From Candidatus Thiodiazotropha endolucinida (lineage in GTDB: Bacteria > Pseudomonadota > Gammaproteobacteria > Chromatiales > Chromatiaceae), in NCBI RefSeq assembly GCF_001715975.1, contig NZ_MARB01000005.1, forward strand, positions 62,001 to 126,000: a stretch of 64,000 nt of DNA, read 5' to 3'. The translations under genes were made by a program, and so were the position numbers. Of the stretch, positions 18,526 through 28,015 are shown in pieces; the stretch's first letter is position 1, and each line of letters opens with the position of its first letter. The notes below the pieces were generated by a model that did not search any database, had not been told where the DNA came from, and worked only from the letters and a program-made list of their open reading frames with translations.

Positions 18526-19203
18526 ATGAAATTGATTGCGATAGAAACGGCTGCCGAAGCCTGTTCGGCGTCTCTATATCTCAGCGGTGAAGTGTCAATC
18601 CGCTACAAAATCATGCCCCGAGGTCACAGTGAGCTGATCCTCGAGATGGTTGACGATCTTCTGCGGGAGGCCGGTCTGTCGCCTACCTCCCTGGATGCAG
18701 TCGCTTTCGGACGCGGTCCAGGTTCGTTTACCGGTGTTCGGATTGCAACGGGAGTGATTCAGGGGATCGCCTTTGCGGCGGACTTGCCGGTGGTCGGTGT
18801 TTCGACCCTGGCGGCATTGGCGCAACGGGCCTACCGGGAGAAGGGGGAGCGAAATCTGCTCGCTGCTTTCGATGCCAGGATGGGAGAACTCTATTGGGCC
18901 GGTTACCGGGTTGCTGAAAAGGAGCTGGTCGTACCCGCAATACCGGAGCAGGTGGGATCCGCGCAACAGGTTGAGATGCCTGACGGCGGCGAGTGGTATG
19001 GCGTCGGTTCCGGGTGGGGCGCCTATGGCGAACAGCTGGAACGGCGCCTGGAGGCTCATTTACTGGGTTTCAAAGCCGAGATTCACTGCAGTGCCCGTGA
19101 TATCGCATCGCTGGCGGCAGAGGATTACCTTGCCGGGTTGGCCGTGGCGCCGGAGCTTGCGCTGCCGGTCTATCTGCGTAACCAGGTCGCCAAAAAAATG
19201 TAA
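18526..19203 (+). CDS. tsaB: tRNA threonylcarbamoyladenosine biosynthesis protein TsaB
   Basis: 225 residues. The ASKHA-fold start KLIAIETAAEACSASL and the family motif GPGSFTGVRIATGVIQGIAF are clear. TsaB lacks catalytic metal ligands and acts as scaffold with TsaD and TsaE to make t6A at position 37 of ANN-decoding tRNAs, including the tRNA-Lys and tRNA-Arg(UCU) present in this window. It is monocistronic here; tsaD/tsaE are not in the window. Confidence 0.9.
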   Translation: MKLIAIETAAEACSASLYLSGEVSIRYKIMPRGHSELILEMVDDLLREAGLSPTSLDAVAFGRGPGSFTGVRIATGVIQGIAFAADLPVVGVSTLAALAQRAYREKGERNLLAAFDARMGELYWAGYRVAEKELVVPAIPEQVGSAQQVEMPDGGEWYGVGSGWGAYGEQLERRLEAHLLGFKAEIHCSARDIASLAAEDYLAGLAVAPELALPVYLRNQVAKKM

Positions 19204-19248
19204 TTTTAAAGTAATCCCCGGCCGATCAATTGATGTTATCGGGCATCC

Positions 19249-19767
19249 TTAAAAGCTGATGCCGATACTACCAAAGCCTCCCCCACCGGAACTGGCGCCG
19301 AAACCAAAGCGTATGCGCGGCTTTGGTCTGGATTTATGCTCGGGCCAGAGTGTGATCTCATCACAGTCTAAGATCGGGAATGGGTAAGGGCTATCGGCGA
19401 CCTGGCCTTGGCGGACTTCCGACAACTTACCGGTCGCCGTTACCAGCCGGCCGACGGCATATTCCACCGTTTCGAGATAGCCGGGCTGTTGCGCAATGAA
19501 GCGACCGATGGTGTTGGCGTCCGTATCGGGGTGGCCGTCTTCATCGAGGGGATAGGCCAGGATCTGAATCTCCGTGGTCTCACGCAGGTTCCTGGTTTCG
19601 ATAATGACACCACCCCATTGCAGGAGGTTGCTGCTGTCTGAAGGCTGAGAGGAGGCGGCCTTCAGTGGGGTGATGCTACGGTCGGCAGCAGGGATGACCG
19701 GTTTGCTGCTGCAGGCATGCAGTATGGCCGCCGTGATCAAGATGAAAAACCAGCGCATCGGATCCAT
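19249..19767 (-). CDS. Slp-family outer-membrane lipoprotein (copy 2)
   Basis: 172 residues. The lipobox ILHACSS follows a short signal peptide. The mature part has the Slp pattern: LQWGGVIIETRNLRETTEIQIL, RFIAQQPGYL and VTATGKLSEV. Slp proteins are starvation- or acid-induced outer-membrane lipoproteins. The ATG shares its A with the TAA of the upstream paralog (TAATG), so translation is probably coupled; an internal start three codons in is also possible. The Gly-rich C-terminus (FGFGASSGGGGFG) differs from the Tyr-rich end of its neighbour. Confidence 0.85.
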   Translation of the reverse strand: MDPMRWFFILITAAILHACSSKPVIPAADRSITPLKAASSQPSDSSNLLQWGGVIIETRNLRETTEIQILAYPLDEDGHPDTDANTIGRFIAQQPGYLETVEYAVGRLVTATGKLSEVRQGQVADSPYPFPILDCDEITLWPEHKSRPKPRIRFGFGASSGGGGFGSIGISF

Positions 19768-20303
19768 TACCAGTAGTAGTAGGGGTATCTACGCCAATAG
19801 GGATAATAAAACGGATCGTAGAAGGGATCGTAATAGTAGGGATGGGTGTAGACCTTCTCTTCCGGCCACAGGTAATAGGCCTCTACCTCGACAACCGGGT
19901 AGGGGTACGGGTAGTCACCGACAGGTTTTTGCACAACTTCAACAATATTGCCGGTGATGGTGATCTCCCGGTTCTTCGGATACTCCTCCGGTTCCAGGTA
20001 TCCCTCGATGCGTGCGATGAAACGGCCGATGCTGCGACTGTCGTCTTTGGGTTTGCCCTCATCATCGAGCGGGCGGGAGAGGATTTCGATCCGGGTCTCC
20101 TGCGCCAGGTTCTCCACCGAGATGATGTCGCCGCCCCAACGGATCTTTGCATTCGAAAACTGCTGTTTATGCTGTTGCACCTCGTCCACCCGGACATCTC
20201 CCGCCGGCGGCGTGCCGATAACCTTAGGGACATGAGAGGCACACCCCGTAAACAGGAAAATGCCGAGGATGCCGACGGGCATGAGTCTGTAGCGTTTAGT
20301 CAT
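19767..20303 (-). CDS. Slp-family outer-membrane lipoprotein (copy 1)
   Basis: About 178 residues from ATG 20303 (an in-frame ATG at 20315 is possible). The lipobox is FTGCAS. The core (IRWGGDIISVENLAQETRIEIL, RFIARIEGYLEPEEY) aligns well with the next gene, showing a tandem duplication. The C-terminus is strikingly Tyr/Pro-rich (DPFYDPFYYPYWRRYPYYY). Located at the outer membrane by analogy; function unknown beyond stress association of the family. Confidence 0.85.
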   Translation of the reverse strand: MTKRYRLMPVGILGIFLFTGCASHVPKVIGTPPAGDVRVDEVQQHKQQFSNAKIRWGGDIISVENLAQETRIEILSRPLDDEGKPKDDSRSIGRFIARIEGYLEPEEYPKNREITITGNIVEVVQKPVGDYPYPYPVVEVEAYYLWPEEKVYTHPYYYDPFYDPFYYPYWRRYPYYYW

Positions 20304-20470
20304 GATACAAATCATCTATCCATGGCATTGGGGTGTCTACATCGGTTTGACTCTGTGTGTATGATTAAATTCACTTCAGCCAAAATCTGCATCCGTTGAG
20401 TCTTGACCGCCCTTGTAGCAGCCATGAGGTGGCGTCAATTGTCACAAATGAGAGTCGATATCATCCAGTG

Positions 20471-21472
20471 CTACTCGACAATCCGCTCCTTCTCCGCTTC
20501 TTCCTGGTAGTAGTAGTCATAGTTCTGATGCATATGGTTGGTAAACGACCAGGCTTCGTTGTACGAAAGACCGCTGTTCTTGGGGATGATGACCTTGACG
20601 TAGAGATTGTCTTCCTGCCGTTTCAAACGACTGAGGTTTTGTTCCAGTTGCTTGCGGGATATCGACGAAAATCTACTGTCTTCAGGCCCTTTGTAATCGA
20701 TGCGAAAATATTGTCCGGATTTGGTATAGCGTACCTCAACCACCGTTTTACCTTTTGCGGTTCGGGCCGGCCGTAACAGCTTATTGTATTGAATCTTGAG
20801 CTGTGAATAGTCCTGTTTGAGGTCGATCAACTGTTCATCCGCTTCCTGGGTACGTGTCAGGGCGGCCAGTAGCTCCTGGTCTTTCTCCCGCAGTGTTAGG
20901 CGAATTTGTTCCAGATCCTGTTGTGTACTTTCCTGGCGGGCAGTGGCCTGTTCCAGGTCGAGCCGGAGACGTTCGATATTGCGGTTGGATTCACTGACCT
21001 GGTTCTGCAGCCGGCTGGTCTCCTGGTTCAACCGTGTCACCTGGGTGGTCAACAGCTCACGCTCCTGTGTCAGCGCCTTGGTCTTGTTATCGAGTTCATC
21101 CCTTTCGCGACTGAGGTTGGTTATCTGAAAGCGCTGGCTTGAGATCGCCGCCTCTTGCTCTTCAGAGCGTTCGGTCATCCGCATCAGCTGCATGCGTAAC
21201 ATGGTGATTTCATGCTCACGGGCTATCAACCGCTCTTCCAGGGTTTCATTCTGTTCGTCCGTGGTGCGCACCAGCTCCAATGCTTCCTGCTCCGAAGCGA
21301 TGGACAACCTGAGTTGGCTGAGCAGTTCCATGTTGCGCAACAACAGGATCACCATCGCCAGCAGGAAAATCATCACGACAACGGTCATGATGTCCGTGAA
21401 AGAGGGCCAGAAGCTGTCTTCTCCCTGGTTTCCCTGCTGATTGAGACGGAGATCGATGAAGTTATTTTCCAT
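20471..21472 (-). CDS. ExbD/MotB-like protein with long coiled coil
   Basis: About 333 residues from ATG 21472; a TTG at 21481 is an alternative. The N-terminus reads SFWPSFTDIMTVVVMIFLL: one membrane helix (about 29-49) preceded by Asp27, in the place of the ion-carrying Asp of MotB/ExbD/TolR. Residues 55-230 form a long heptad-rich coiled coil. The last 95 residues (VVEVRYTKSGQYFRIDYKG ... LYVKVIIPKNSGLSYNEAW) resemble the small periplasmic domain of ExbD/TolR, not an OmpA peptidoglycan-binding domain. It is coupled to the ExbB/MotA-like gene just upstream, so together they look like an ion-driven stator. I know no named system with this arrangement. Confidence 0.7.
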   Translation of the reverse strand: MENNFIDLRLNQQGNQGEDSFWPSFTDIMTVVVMIFLLAMVILLLRNMELLSQLRLSIASEQEALELVRTTDEQNETLEERLIAREHEITMLRMQLMRMTERSEEQEAAISSQRFQITNLSRERDELDNKTKALTQERELLTTQVTRLNQETSRLQNQVSESNRNIERLRLDLEQATARQESTQQDLEQIRLTLREKDQELLAALTRTQEADEQLIDLKQDYSQLKIQYNKLLRPARTAKGKTVVEVRYTKSGQYFRIDYKGPEDSRFSSISRKQLEQNLSRLKRQEDNLYVKVIIPKNSGLSYNEAWSFTNHMHQNYDYYYQEEAEKERIVE

Positions 21473-21477
21473 CGGGG

Positions 21478-22407
21478 TCAATCATCCTCATGCAGGCGGA
21501 AACCACGCTTCAGTACGTGTTTTATCTCCGCCATGTCGTTATGCAGCGTATCACTCTTCTCTTCGTAGCCTTGAAGGGTTTCCAGGATGCGTTGTTCAAC
21601 GGTTTCAAAGGTCTGTTGGGACTGTTCCATTTGGTTGACCAGTTCCTGAAGGGAGCGCACCAGGCCGGTGAATTCGTACAGTGCGCTGTCGGTTTGAACC
21701 TGAAATCGTGGAATCAGCTCATTCACGGTAACCTGCTCAACCGCACTGATCAGGTTGGTCTGGACATCACCCAGCTTGATATGAAAATAACCGAAGAAGA
21801 TGAAACATATGATCGCAGTAATGGTGGTTGAGAGTGCCGTGGACATGCCGTGGACCACCAGGCCCATACCGCTTACATTGATCGAGGTGGCGAGCTGATC
21901 GGAGGCGCCGATCAAGGCTATCGACAGGGAGACGATAGTACCGAAGACACCGGTCAGAATAAGAATGTTGTTGATGAACCTGGGCAGGCTGTTACGGGTA
22001 CTCTCATTTGCCACCAGGGTGGATGCCAGGGACCCATGGTTGATCGGGCAGTTTGCCTTATGCAAGCCCAGCATGGTCCGGTAGCGGTTGGCTATGATGG
22101 CCTTTTTATGGATCCGCTTCAGCGGGTCCTGTTCGCCTTCACGCAGGTTGCGCAGGAATCGGATCAGGGCATTTTCTTCCGCCACATAATGGAGGAAGAT
22201 GGTGATCATACGCAGGACACCGATGGCGAACAGCCCGATGATGGTGCCGTTGATGATCAACCCGGTGCTGGTGAGTTGATTGCGGAAATAGACATCGTTG
22301 ATGAACTCGTATTTCCATACGATGAGTGCTGCGATCACAGCGGAGAGGAGTATCATCCGTATCAGGATATTACGGCTGAAGTTTCGACGTAACTGTATGC
22401 TTCCCAA
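21478..22407 (-). CDS. MotA/TolQ/ExbB-family proton channel protein
   Basis: 309 residues with four membrane helices at about 13-33, 44-73, 146-175 and 187-216. The last two carry the family signature (LTGVFGTIVSLSIALIG, then GMSTALSTTITAIICF). A cytoplasmic loop of about 70 residues lies between helices 2 and 3, and a helical C-terminal tail (about 230-309) is predicted to be coiled. With the next gene, starting 5 bases after its stop, it forms a two-gene stator unit. No TonB, Tol, flagellar or Zorya helicase gene is nearby. Confidence 0.78.
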   Translation of the reverse strand: MGSIQLRRNFSRNILIRMILLSAVIAALIVWKYEFINDVYFRNQLTSTGLIINGTIIGLFAIGVLRMITIFLHYVAEENALIRFLRNLREGEQDPLKRIHKKAIIANRYRTMLGLHKANCPINHGSLASTLVANESTRNSLPRFINNILILTGVFGTIVSLSIALIGASDQLATSINVSGMGLVVHGMSTALSTTITAIICFIFFGYFHIKLGDVQTNLISAVEQVTVNELIPRFQVQTDSALYEFTGLVRSLQELVNQMEQSQQTFETVEQRILETLQGYEEKSDTLHNDMAEIKHVLKRGFRLHEDD

Positions 22408-22676
22408 CGCTCTGCTCCCGGCGATATAGAATCTTGTTATCAGTCACTAAATGCGGCGAGGTCAATGGGATGGATTGCAGCGTTGATGCTCAGTTAGCGA
22501 AAAAAACAGATGCGTGTCGATCCAACAACAGTTTTCGATCTTTTCCGCTATTTGAATCAATTACTTGCAAAAATTAGCCATTGCGGGCCCGCGATTTCAG
22601 GTGTGACAGTGTACCCCAGCCAAGTGGACCTCGCCATAAATCCTTCCATTTTCCGCCACTCCCGAGAGGCTTGTAA

Positions 22677-23921
22677 ATGTCATCACTGGAACAGAGAGCA
22701 CATTATCGCGGGTCATTGATCGCGATCTATCAAGCTGCATTGAAACGGGTGGAGGGCCGGATATCGGTATCGAACTGGTTGAAGCAAAACCCATTTCAGG
22801 GTCCACTGAGGGTGATTGCCATCGGTAAGGCGGCCCAATCGATGCTATACGGTGCCTATGATGTGTTGAATGACAGGATCGATCAGGCATTGATCATCTC
22901 CAAACAGGGGCATATCGACCCGACTTGGTGCCGGCAGCACGGTTGTATTACCCATCAATCCGCACACCCCATACCGGATGAGAGCAGTCTGCAGGCCGGC
23001 CGGAAACTGTTGGATTTCATTGCGGACGGATCTGAACTGCCTCTGCTGTTTCTGATCTCGGGTGGTGCCTCGAGTCTGGTGGAGATGGCAATCGACGGGG
23101 TAGGCCTGGAAGACCTGGCACGGGTTAATGGCTGGATGCTGGGTAGTGGTCTCGATATCCTGCAGATGAATACGATACGCAAGGCTCTTTCGCGCATAAA
23201 AGGAGGGGGGCTGCTCGCCTTCCTGGAGCAGACCGAGGTGGTGGGATTGGTTATTTCAGATGTGCCTGGCGATGATCCGGCCACAATCGGATCGGGATTG
23301 CTTACCCCGGATGGGGACCTGGCGGAGCGTCTGGCGGCGCTATCCCTTCCATCCTGGCTGCAGGATAAACTGCAGCGGTGGGAGAGGCCGCGGATCACGA
23401 TGAGTACCTCGCAACCCAGGCTGGAAATCATCGCCAATCTGCAGATGGCCCTGGAGGCGGCTGCCGAATATGCCTCCGGCATGGGTTACAGGGTTTCACG
23501 GCGGGAAGATTTTCTCAGCGGGGATGCCGCCGACCGGGGTAAATCTTTGGCGCAAGAGCTGTTGCAGGGGCCGCCCGGGATTGTTATATGGGGAGGGGAA
23601 ACGACGGTCGCCCTGCCGCCGAATCCTGGGCAGGGAGGCAGAAATCAGCATCTTGCCCTTGCTGCGGCCCGGGAATTGGCCGGTGCCCAGGATTGTTATC
23701 TGCTGGCGGCAGGTACCGATGGCAGCGACGGTCCGACCGAGGATGCCGGAGCAGTGGTGGATGGAGGAACGGTGGCACGGGCTGCATTGCATGGAGAGAA
23801 GCCTGAACGTGCTATTGCGAATGCCGATTCGGGGCGCTTTCTTGAGGCCAGTGGAGACCTCATCTCTACTGGCCCCACCGGCACCAATGTGATGGATCTG
23901 GTGATAGGTTTACGGGTGTGA
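22677..23921 (+). CDS. Glycerate 2-kinase type (DUF4147/MOFRL)
   Basis: 414 residues. The N-terminal DUF4147 domain has VIAIGKAAQSMLYGA and the phosphate-rich FLISGGASSLVE. The C-terminal MOFRL domain has GGETTVALPPNPGQGGRNQHLALA and LAAGTDGSDGPTEDAGAVVD. The family phosphorylates D-glycerate at position 2 with ATP (serine-cycle, photorespiration or hydroxypyruvate salvage). GAGAGG precedes ATG 22677. It heads a three-gene run with the ferritin-like and secreted proteins. Confidence 0.9.
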   Translation: MSSLEQRAHYRGSLIAIYQAALKRVEGRISVSNWLKQNPFQGPLRVIAIGKAAQSMLYGAYDVLNDRIDQALIISKQGHIDPTWCRQHGCITHQSAHPIPDESSLQAGRKLLDFIADGSELPLLFLISGGASSLVEMAIDGVGLEDLARVNGWMLGSGLDILQMNTIRKALSRIKGGGLLAFLEQTEVVGLVISDVPGDDPATIGSGLLTPDGDLAERLAALSLPSWLQDKLQRWERPRITMSTSQPRLEIIANLQMALEAAAEYASGMGYRVSRREDFLSGDAADRGKSLAQELLQGPPGIVIWGGETTVALPPNPGQGGRNQHLALAAARELAGAQDCYLLAAGTDGSDGPTEDAGAVVDGGTVARAALHGEKPERAIANADSGRFLEASGDLISTGPTGTNVMDLVIGLRV

Positions 23922-23922
23922 A

Positions 23923-24738
23923 ATGGGTTTAGAGCAGTCTCTTTTTCAGCGGGCCAGACAGTGTCTTTTATCGGATGTGGTGGATCAGAAACTACAGCTC
24001 TCCGAGGTGACGGCGGATGCCTGGGTCTCCGGTGAACTGGTCGCAGAGGGCTGTACGCCCAGTGAGACAATCACTCATGCGGGTCGTCCACATCGACCGG
24101 AACTGGTCCATCCGAGCCAGTTGCCGAGACGCGGCCTGGGAAGTGAAACGGGCCGTCTGGCGTTGATCCATGCCATTGCCCATATCGAATTCAATGCCAT
24201 CAACCTGGCCTGGGATGCGGTGCAGCGTTTCCCGGAGATGCCCCGTGCCTACTATGACGACTGGATTCGGGTAGCGCGGGAAGAGGTCTATCATTTTCGC
24301 CTGCTTCGCCAGCGGCTTCGTGCCGGCGGTGCGGATTACGGTGACTTTGCAGGCCACAACGGTTTGTGGGAGATGGCGCGGAGAACGGCTCACGATCCAT
24401 TGATCAGAATGGCCCTGGTGCCGCGCATGCTGGAGGCCAGGGGCCTGGACGTGACACCAGGTATCATGCGCCGTTTCGAAGCCATCGGTGATCATGAAAC
24501 AGCGGCGGTGCTGCAGATCATTCTGCGCGAGGAGGTGGGGCATGTTCAGTTCGGCAGCCGATGGTTCCACTATCTTTGTGAGCAACGGGGGTTGCAACCG
24601 GAACAGACCTATTTCGACCTGCTGGAAAATTTCCTCAACGGCGAAATCAGATGCCCGCTGCATCATGAAGCGAGGCGGGAGGCCGGTTTCAGCAATCAGG
24701 AGTTGCAACGTCTGGAGGCATTATGCGCAGGTGGTTGA
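23923..24738 (+). CDS. DUF455 ferritin-like protein
   Basis: 271 residues, all helical. Metal-ligand type helices are visible: HAIAHIEFNAINLAWDA, AREEVYHFRLLRQRL, ARGLDVTPGIM and LREEVGHVQFGSRW, giving the paired E..H ligands of a di-iron ferritin-like fold. DUF455 members are related in fold to the MiaE hydroxylase, but no substrate is established. It starts 1 base after the glycerate kinase stop, so co-translation is likely. Confidence 0.85.
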   Translation: MGLEQSLFQRARQCLLSDVVDQKLQLSEVTADAWVSGELVAEGCTPSETITHAGRPHRPELVHPSQLPRRGLGSETGRLALIHAIAHIEFNAINLAWDAVQRFPEMPRAYYDDWIRVAREEVYHFRLLRQRLRAGGADYGDFAGHNGLWEMARRTAHDPLIRMALVPRMLEARGLDVTPGIMRRFEAIGDHETAAVLQIILREEVGHVQFGSRWFHYLCEQRGLQPEQTYFDLLENFLNGEIRCPLHHEARREAGFSNQELQRLEALCAGG

Positions 24739-25445
24739 TTGCAGTATTCCTGGGCTGGCTGGTACTGATGTCAGCACTGTTACAAGGTAAGGGGAACTCA
24801 GCGGATGAGATTGAGGTCGGGCTTCTGCTCTATGCCGCCCGTGAGGCAAACGGCGATGCAGTGACGAACCGGTTGCTGATCACACCGAAGATGTTGCGTA
24901 TTGAACAGGAAAAAGGAGTTGACGGATACATACTCTATGACCGGGAAGCGGGCGTAATCTACAGCGTTACCCCGGAAGAACAGTCGATTCTGGTGATTCA
25001 ACCGCAATCCGGCAGTATGCAGACGCCTCCTGAGATGAGATTGAACATCGAACGGCTAGTCGACATTGACGGGCCGCAGATCGGCGACAGCAAACCGCAA
25101 CATTGGCAACTGATTGTGAATAATGAAATCTGCCGTAATGTAATCCTCGCGCCGGGCCTGATGACAGAGGCTTTGACGGTCTATCAGGATTATCTGACTC
25201 TCCTGGCAAACCAGCACTACTTGAGCCTGAATGCCATTCCAGCCGAGTATCGCGACCCCTGTGAAGATGCAATCCATGTCTTCGCGCCGACCCTGTTTTT
25301 GCAGAAGGGACTTCCCGTCCGTGTGTGGGATCGAATGGGCAATCAACAGCGCCTGTTGAATTTCTCCTATCAGCATAGGGTCGACTCCAGCCTGTTTCGT
25401 TTGCCGGCGGACTATAAACGGCAGCCGATGGCGGGCATTGAATGA
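24723..25445 (+). CDS. Secreted hypothetical protein
   Basis: 240 residues. It overlaps the DUF455 gene by 16 bp and has GGAGG just before ATG 24723. The N-terminus (RRWLIAVFLGWLVLMSALLQG) is a signal peptide or signal anchor. The rest resembles periplasmic lipoprotein-like proteins that bind or sense something: repeated beta strands (NRLLITPKMLRIEQEKG, YILYDREAGVIYSV, EQSILVIQP) and two Cys (NNEICRN, RDPCEDA). Family not recognised. The operon position suggests a shared regulation with glycerate kinase, nothing more. Confidence 0.75.
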   Translation: MRRWLIAVFLGWLVLMSALLQGKGNSADEIEVGLLLYAAREANGDAVTNRLLITPKMLRIEQEKGVDGYILYDREAGVIYSVTPEEQSILVIQPQSGSMQTPPEMRLNIERLVDIDGPQIGDSKPQHWQLIVNNEICRNVILAPGLMTEALTVYQDYLTLLANQHYLSLNAIPAEYRDPCEDAIHVFAPTLFLQKGLPVRVWDRMGNQQRLLNFSYQHRVDSSLFRLPADYKRQPMAGIE

Positions 25446-25463
25446 CGGAGACTTAGGACTGCG

Positions 25464-26189
25464 CTAGCTGTATGTCTCTCTGCGGAATCCTTGAGGGGTC
25501 ACGCAAACCAGTTCGCCATGATCATGATGCCACTCGGCCAGAACATGTCGGTAATGGCGTTTGTCCTTTAATTCAATGACATGGTCAGCAGGTCTGTGGG
25601 TATGGCCATGTATCAAATGATCAGCCTGATATTCAACGAAGTAGGATGCCACTGTATCCCGGTTGACATCCATGATCGATTCCGGTTTCAGTGACTTGGC
25701 CTCCCCGCTTTGCGCCCGGTAGGTCTTTGCTAGTTCCAACCGTTGTTGAATCGATTGGGAGAGGAAGTGTTTGATAAAGTCAGGGTTACGAACTTCCCGG
25801 GCAAATTTCATATAGGCCTGATCTTCGGTGCACAACAGATCACCGTGCATCAACAGCGTCGGCTTGCCATACAACTCCACCAGGGTTGGGTCCTGCATGA
25901 GTACGGCCCCTGTCTCCCGGCAAAAACTTTCACCGATGAGAAAATCCCGGTTACCATGCATCAGCCACAACCGGGTTCCGGCCTGACTGAGTCGATGCAT
26001 GGCCCGTTTGATCTCGGCTATCGGCGGCGCCTCATGGTCGTCTCCGATCCATGCATCAAAAAGGTCGCCGAGGATATAGAGATGGTCGGCCTTGGGTGCC
26101 CTTTCCGAGAGGAAGCGGATGAATAACTGCACCGTATCCAGCCGTTCGGCGGATAGGTGCAGATCCGAGATAAATAGCTGTTGGGTCAC
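25464..26189 (-). CDS. lpxH: UDP-2,3-diacylglucosamine diphosphatase LpxH
   Basis: 241 residues of the calcineurin-like metallophosphatase fold. Motifs: [38 protein letters not shown] and IHGHTHRP, all metal or substrate ligands of LpxH. It hydrolyses UDP-2,3-diacylglucosamine to lipid X in lipid A synthesis, at the inner-membrane surface. GTG 26189 overlaps the TGA of the cyclophilin gene by 4 bases, so the two are coupled, the same neighbour order as ppiB-lpxH in E. coli. Confidence 0.93.
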   Translation of the reverse strand: MTQQLFISDLHLSAERLDTVQLFIRFLSERAPKADHLYILGDLFDAWIGDDHEAPPIAEIKRAMHRLSQAGTRLWLMHGNRDFLIGESFCRETGAVLMQDPTLVELYGKPTLLMHGDLLCTEDQAYMKFAREVRNPDFIKHFLSQSIQQRLELAKTYRAQSGEAKSLKPESIMDVNRDTVASYFVEYQADHLIHGHTHRPADHVIELKDKRHYRHVLAEWHHDHGELVCVTPQGFRRETYS

Positions 26190-26674
26190 TCAGTGATTTC
26201 AGCCTTCTCGATGACAATATCCTCTACCGGCACATCCTGGTGTCCGGCCTGGGTAGCCGTGGCGACCCCTTTGATCTGATTCACCACGTCCATGCCGCTG
26301 ATTACCTTGCCGAAAACACAATAGCCCCAGCCATCCTGTCCGGGGTGATCGAGGAATTTATTATTGGCCACGTTGATGAAGAACTGTGCGGTAGCCGAAT
26401 GGGGCTCCATGGTACGTGCCATGGCTATGGTGCCGATCTCGTTGGAGAGGCCGTTTTTGGCCTCGTTTTCAATCGGCTCACCGGTCTGCTTCTGGATCAT
26501 GCCGGGTATAAATCCACCACCCTGGATCATGAAGTTGTCGATTACACGGTGGAAAATCGTACCGTCGAAAAAGCCATCCTGCACATATTGTTTGAAATTC
26601 TCACAGGTTTTCGGTGCATTCTCTTCGTCCAATTCAATGACGATGGGACCGAGATTTGTCGTTAATGTGATCAT
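26186..26674 (-). CDS. ppiB: Cytoplasmic cyclophilin-type peptidyl-prolyl isomerase
   Basis: 162 residues from ATG 26674, preceded by AGGA at 7 bases; an in-frame ATG at 26692 is less likely. Cyclophilin motifs: [33 protein letters not shown] and [10 protein letters not shown]. It has no signal peptide, so it acts in the cytoplasm. It catalyses cis-trans isomerisation of Xaa-Pro bonds. It is coupled to lpxH. Confidence 0.93.
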   Translation of the reverse strand: MITLTTNLGPIVIELDEENAPKTCENFKQYVQDGFFDGTIFHRVIDNFMIQGGGFIPGMIQKQTGEPIENEAKNGLSNEIGTIAMARTMEPHSATAQFFINVANNKFLDHPGQDGWGYCVFGKVISGMDVVNQIKGVATATQAGHQDVPVEDIVIEKAEITE

Positions 26675-26712
26675 GAAATGTCCTGTTTGCAATAACTTGG
26701 GTGAGAGATGGT

Positions 26713-27282
26713 TTACTCGAGAATAGTAACCTTCTCGATGATAATGGGTGTTTTGGGCACGTCTCGCATGCCAGCCGTGACGCCGGTGGGTTGTTGGGCA
26801 ATGCCGTCCACTACCTCCATCCCCTTGGTGACTTCACCGAACACAGCATAACCCCATCCATCGTGTCCGGGATAATCGAGGAAGTCGTTGTCTTTGTGGT
26901 TGATAAAGAATTGTGCGGTTGCTGAGTGCGGCGCGGAAGTTCTGGCCATGGCGATCGTGCCGCGTCTGTTTTTCAAACCGTTTTTGGCTTCATTTTCGAC
27001 CGGGTCGCGGGTCTGCTTCTTTTGCATGGTTTCGGTGAAACCGCCGCCCTGGATCATGAAGCCCTTGATGACGCGGTGGAAGATTGTGCCGTCATAGAAA
27101 CCATCCTTTGCATACTGCACGAAATTCTCGATGGTCTTTGGTGCCTTCTCTTTATCGAGTGACAATTCGATCTCACCCATTGATGTCTTCATCGATACCT
27201 GTACATTGTCAGCCCATGCGTTGACGGATAACAAAGTCATAAACAGTAGCCAGGGTAGTGGAATATGTGGTGATTTTTTCAT
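26713..27282 (-). CDS. Periplasmic cyclophilin-type peptidyl-prolyl isomerase
   Basis: 189 residues from ATG 27282 with GAGGA upstream; an earlier in-frame ATG at 27321 would hide the signal peptide. The signal [24 protein letters not shown] is cleaved to give a cyclophilin domain similar to the following gene ([33 protein letters not shown]). The pair therefore serves periplasm and cytoplasm, as PpiA and PpiB do. Only 38 bp separate it from ppiB, so one transcript is likely. Confidence 0.9.
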   Translation of the reverse strand: MKKSPHIPLPWLLFMTLLSVNAWADNVQVSMKTSMGEIELSLDKEKAPKTIENFVQYAKDGFYDGTIFHRVIKGFMIQGGGFTETMQKKQTRDPVENEAKNGLKNRRGTIAMARTSAPHSATAQFFINHKDNDFLDYPGHDGWGYAVFGEVTKGMEVVDGIAQQPTGVTAGMRDVPKTPIIIEKVTILE

Positions 27283-27400
27283 GGAATCCTCATGGTAAGT
27301 GCTATCCGGTCGGTGCATCATAACGGTTCGATGACGGCTTAAAAAGGGGGAGGGCAGGGGAGTGTTCCGATGACCGGGCAGGGCTTTGCCGCAGCAAATA

Positions 27401-27430
27401 AAAAAGCCATGCGGCTTGGCATGGCTTTTT
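27401..27430. terminator. Bidirectional terminator
   Basis: A perfect 12-bp stem (AAAAAGCCATGC and GCATGGCTTTTT) with a 6-nt loop, giving a T-run in both directions. It ends the leftward cytochrome transcript; nothing on the + strand reads into it. Confidence 0.85.
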
Positions 27431-27457
27431 ACGTGCCGAACAATGGGTTATAAGAGA

Positions 27458-27838
27458 TCAGTTGTTACCGGCTCCTTGGGTAATCCAGTTTTCCACAGTG
27501 GCGATCTCCACCTCGCTAAGCGCCTCCTTGCCGTGGGGCATGCGGATCGATGGATCGACCTTCCCTGCGATAAGGCGATAAAATGAGCTTGAGAGTGGGT
27601 CGCCGGCTACCACCACGGGTCCGAATTTTGTTCCCTTCATCAGGTTTTCATAGCTATCGGTGATAAAACCGCTGGCTTCAGCACCAGCTCCCCCAGGTAG
27701 ATGACACTCGGTACAATACTTTTCAACCAATGGTTTGACCTCTGACTTGAAACTCACCGGGGCCGGTCCGGCGCTGCAACCCATCAACAGGGAGGTGCAG
27801 AGTGTTGATGAAAGTAAGAGTGTCGTGCTTCTAGACAT
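27458..27838 (-). CDS. Lipoprotein c-type cytochrome
   Basis: 126 residues. A signal peptide ends in the lipobox LMGCSAG. One heme site CTECH is followed by AGKVDPSIRMPHGKEALSEVEIATVENWI, whose Met or His may be the sixth heme ligand; this is the pattern of planctomycete-type and other small membrane-anchored cytochrome c domains. AAGGAG precedes ATG 27838. It is likely a periplasmic-face electron carrier; the partner is unknown. Confidence 0.85.
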   Translation of the reverse strand: MSRSTTLLLSSTLCTSLLMGCSAGPAPVSFKSEVKPLVEKYCTECHLPGGAGAEASGFITDSYENLMKGTKFGPVVVAGDPLSSSFYRLIAGKVDPSIRMPHGKEALSEVEIATVENWITQGAGNN

Positions 27839-28015
27839 TGATCTGCTCCTTAATGAGAAATTTATAGGATCAACTGTTTACAGACACAGTGATCCACTTC
27901 TGTATATCCAACCTAAAAAATATATCTTGGACACTGCTCTTCCAGTATTCAGGAAGACAAATTTCAACTGCAATCTAGCATGTGCATGATGAGTGAATCC
28001 GTGTAAACACCCCGT

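Noticed and set aside
20471-22407. Zorya anti-phage system
   Set aside because: Only a MotA/ExbB- and ExbD-like pair is present; ZorC, ZorD or ZorE are missing and the second protein lacks the OmpA-type domain of ZorB.
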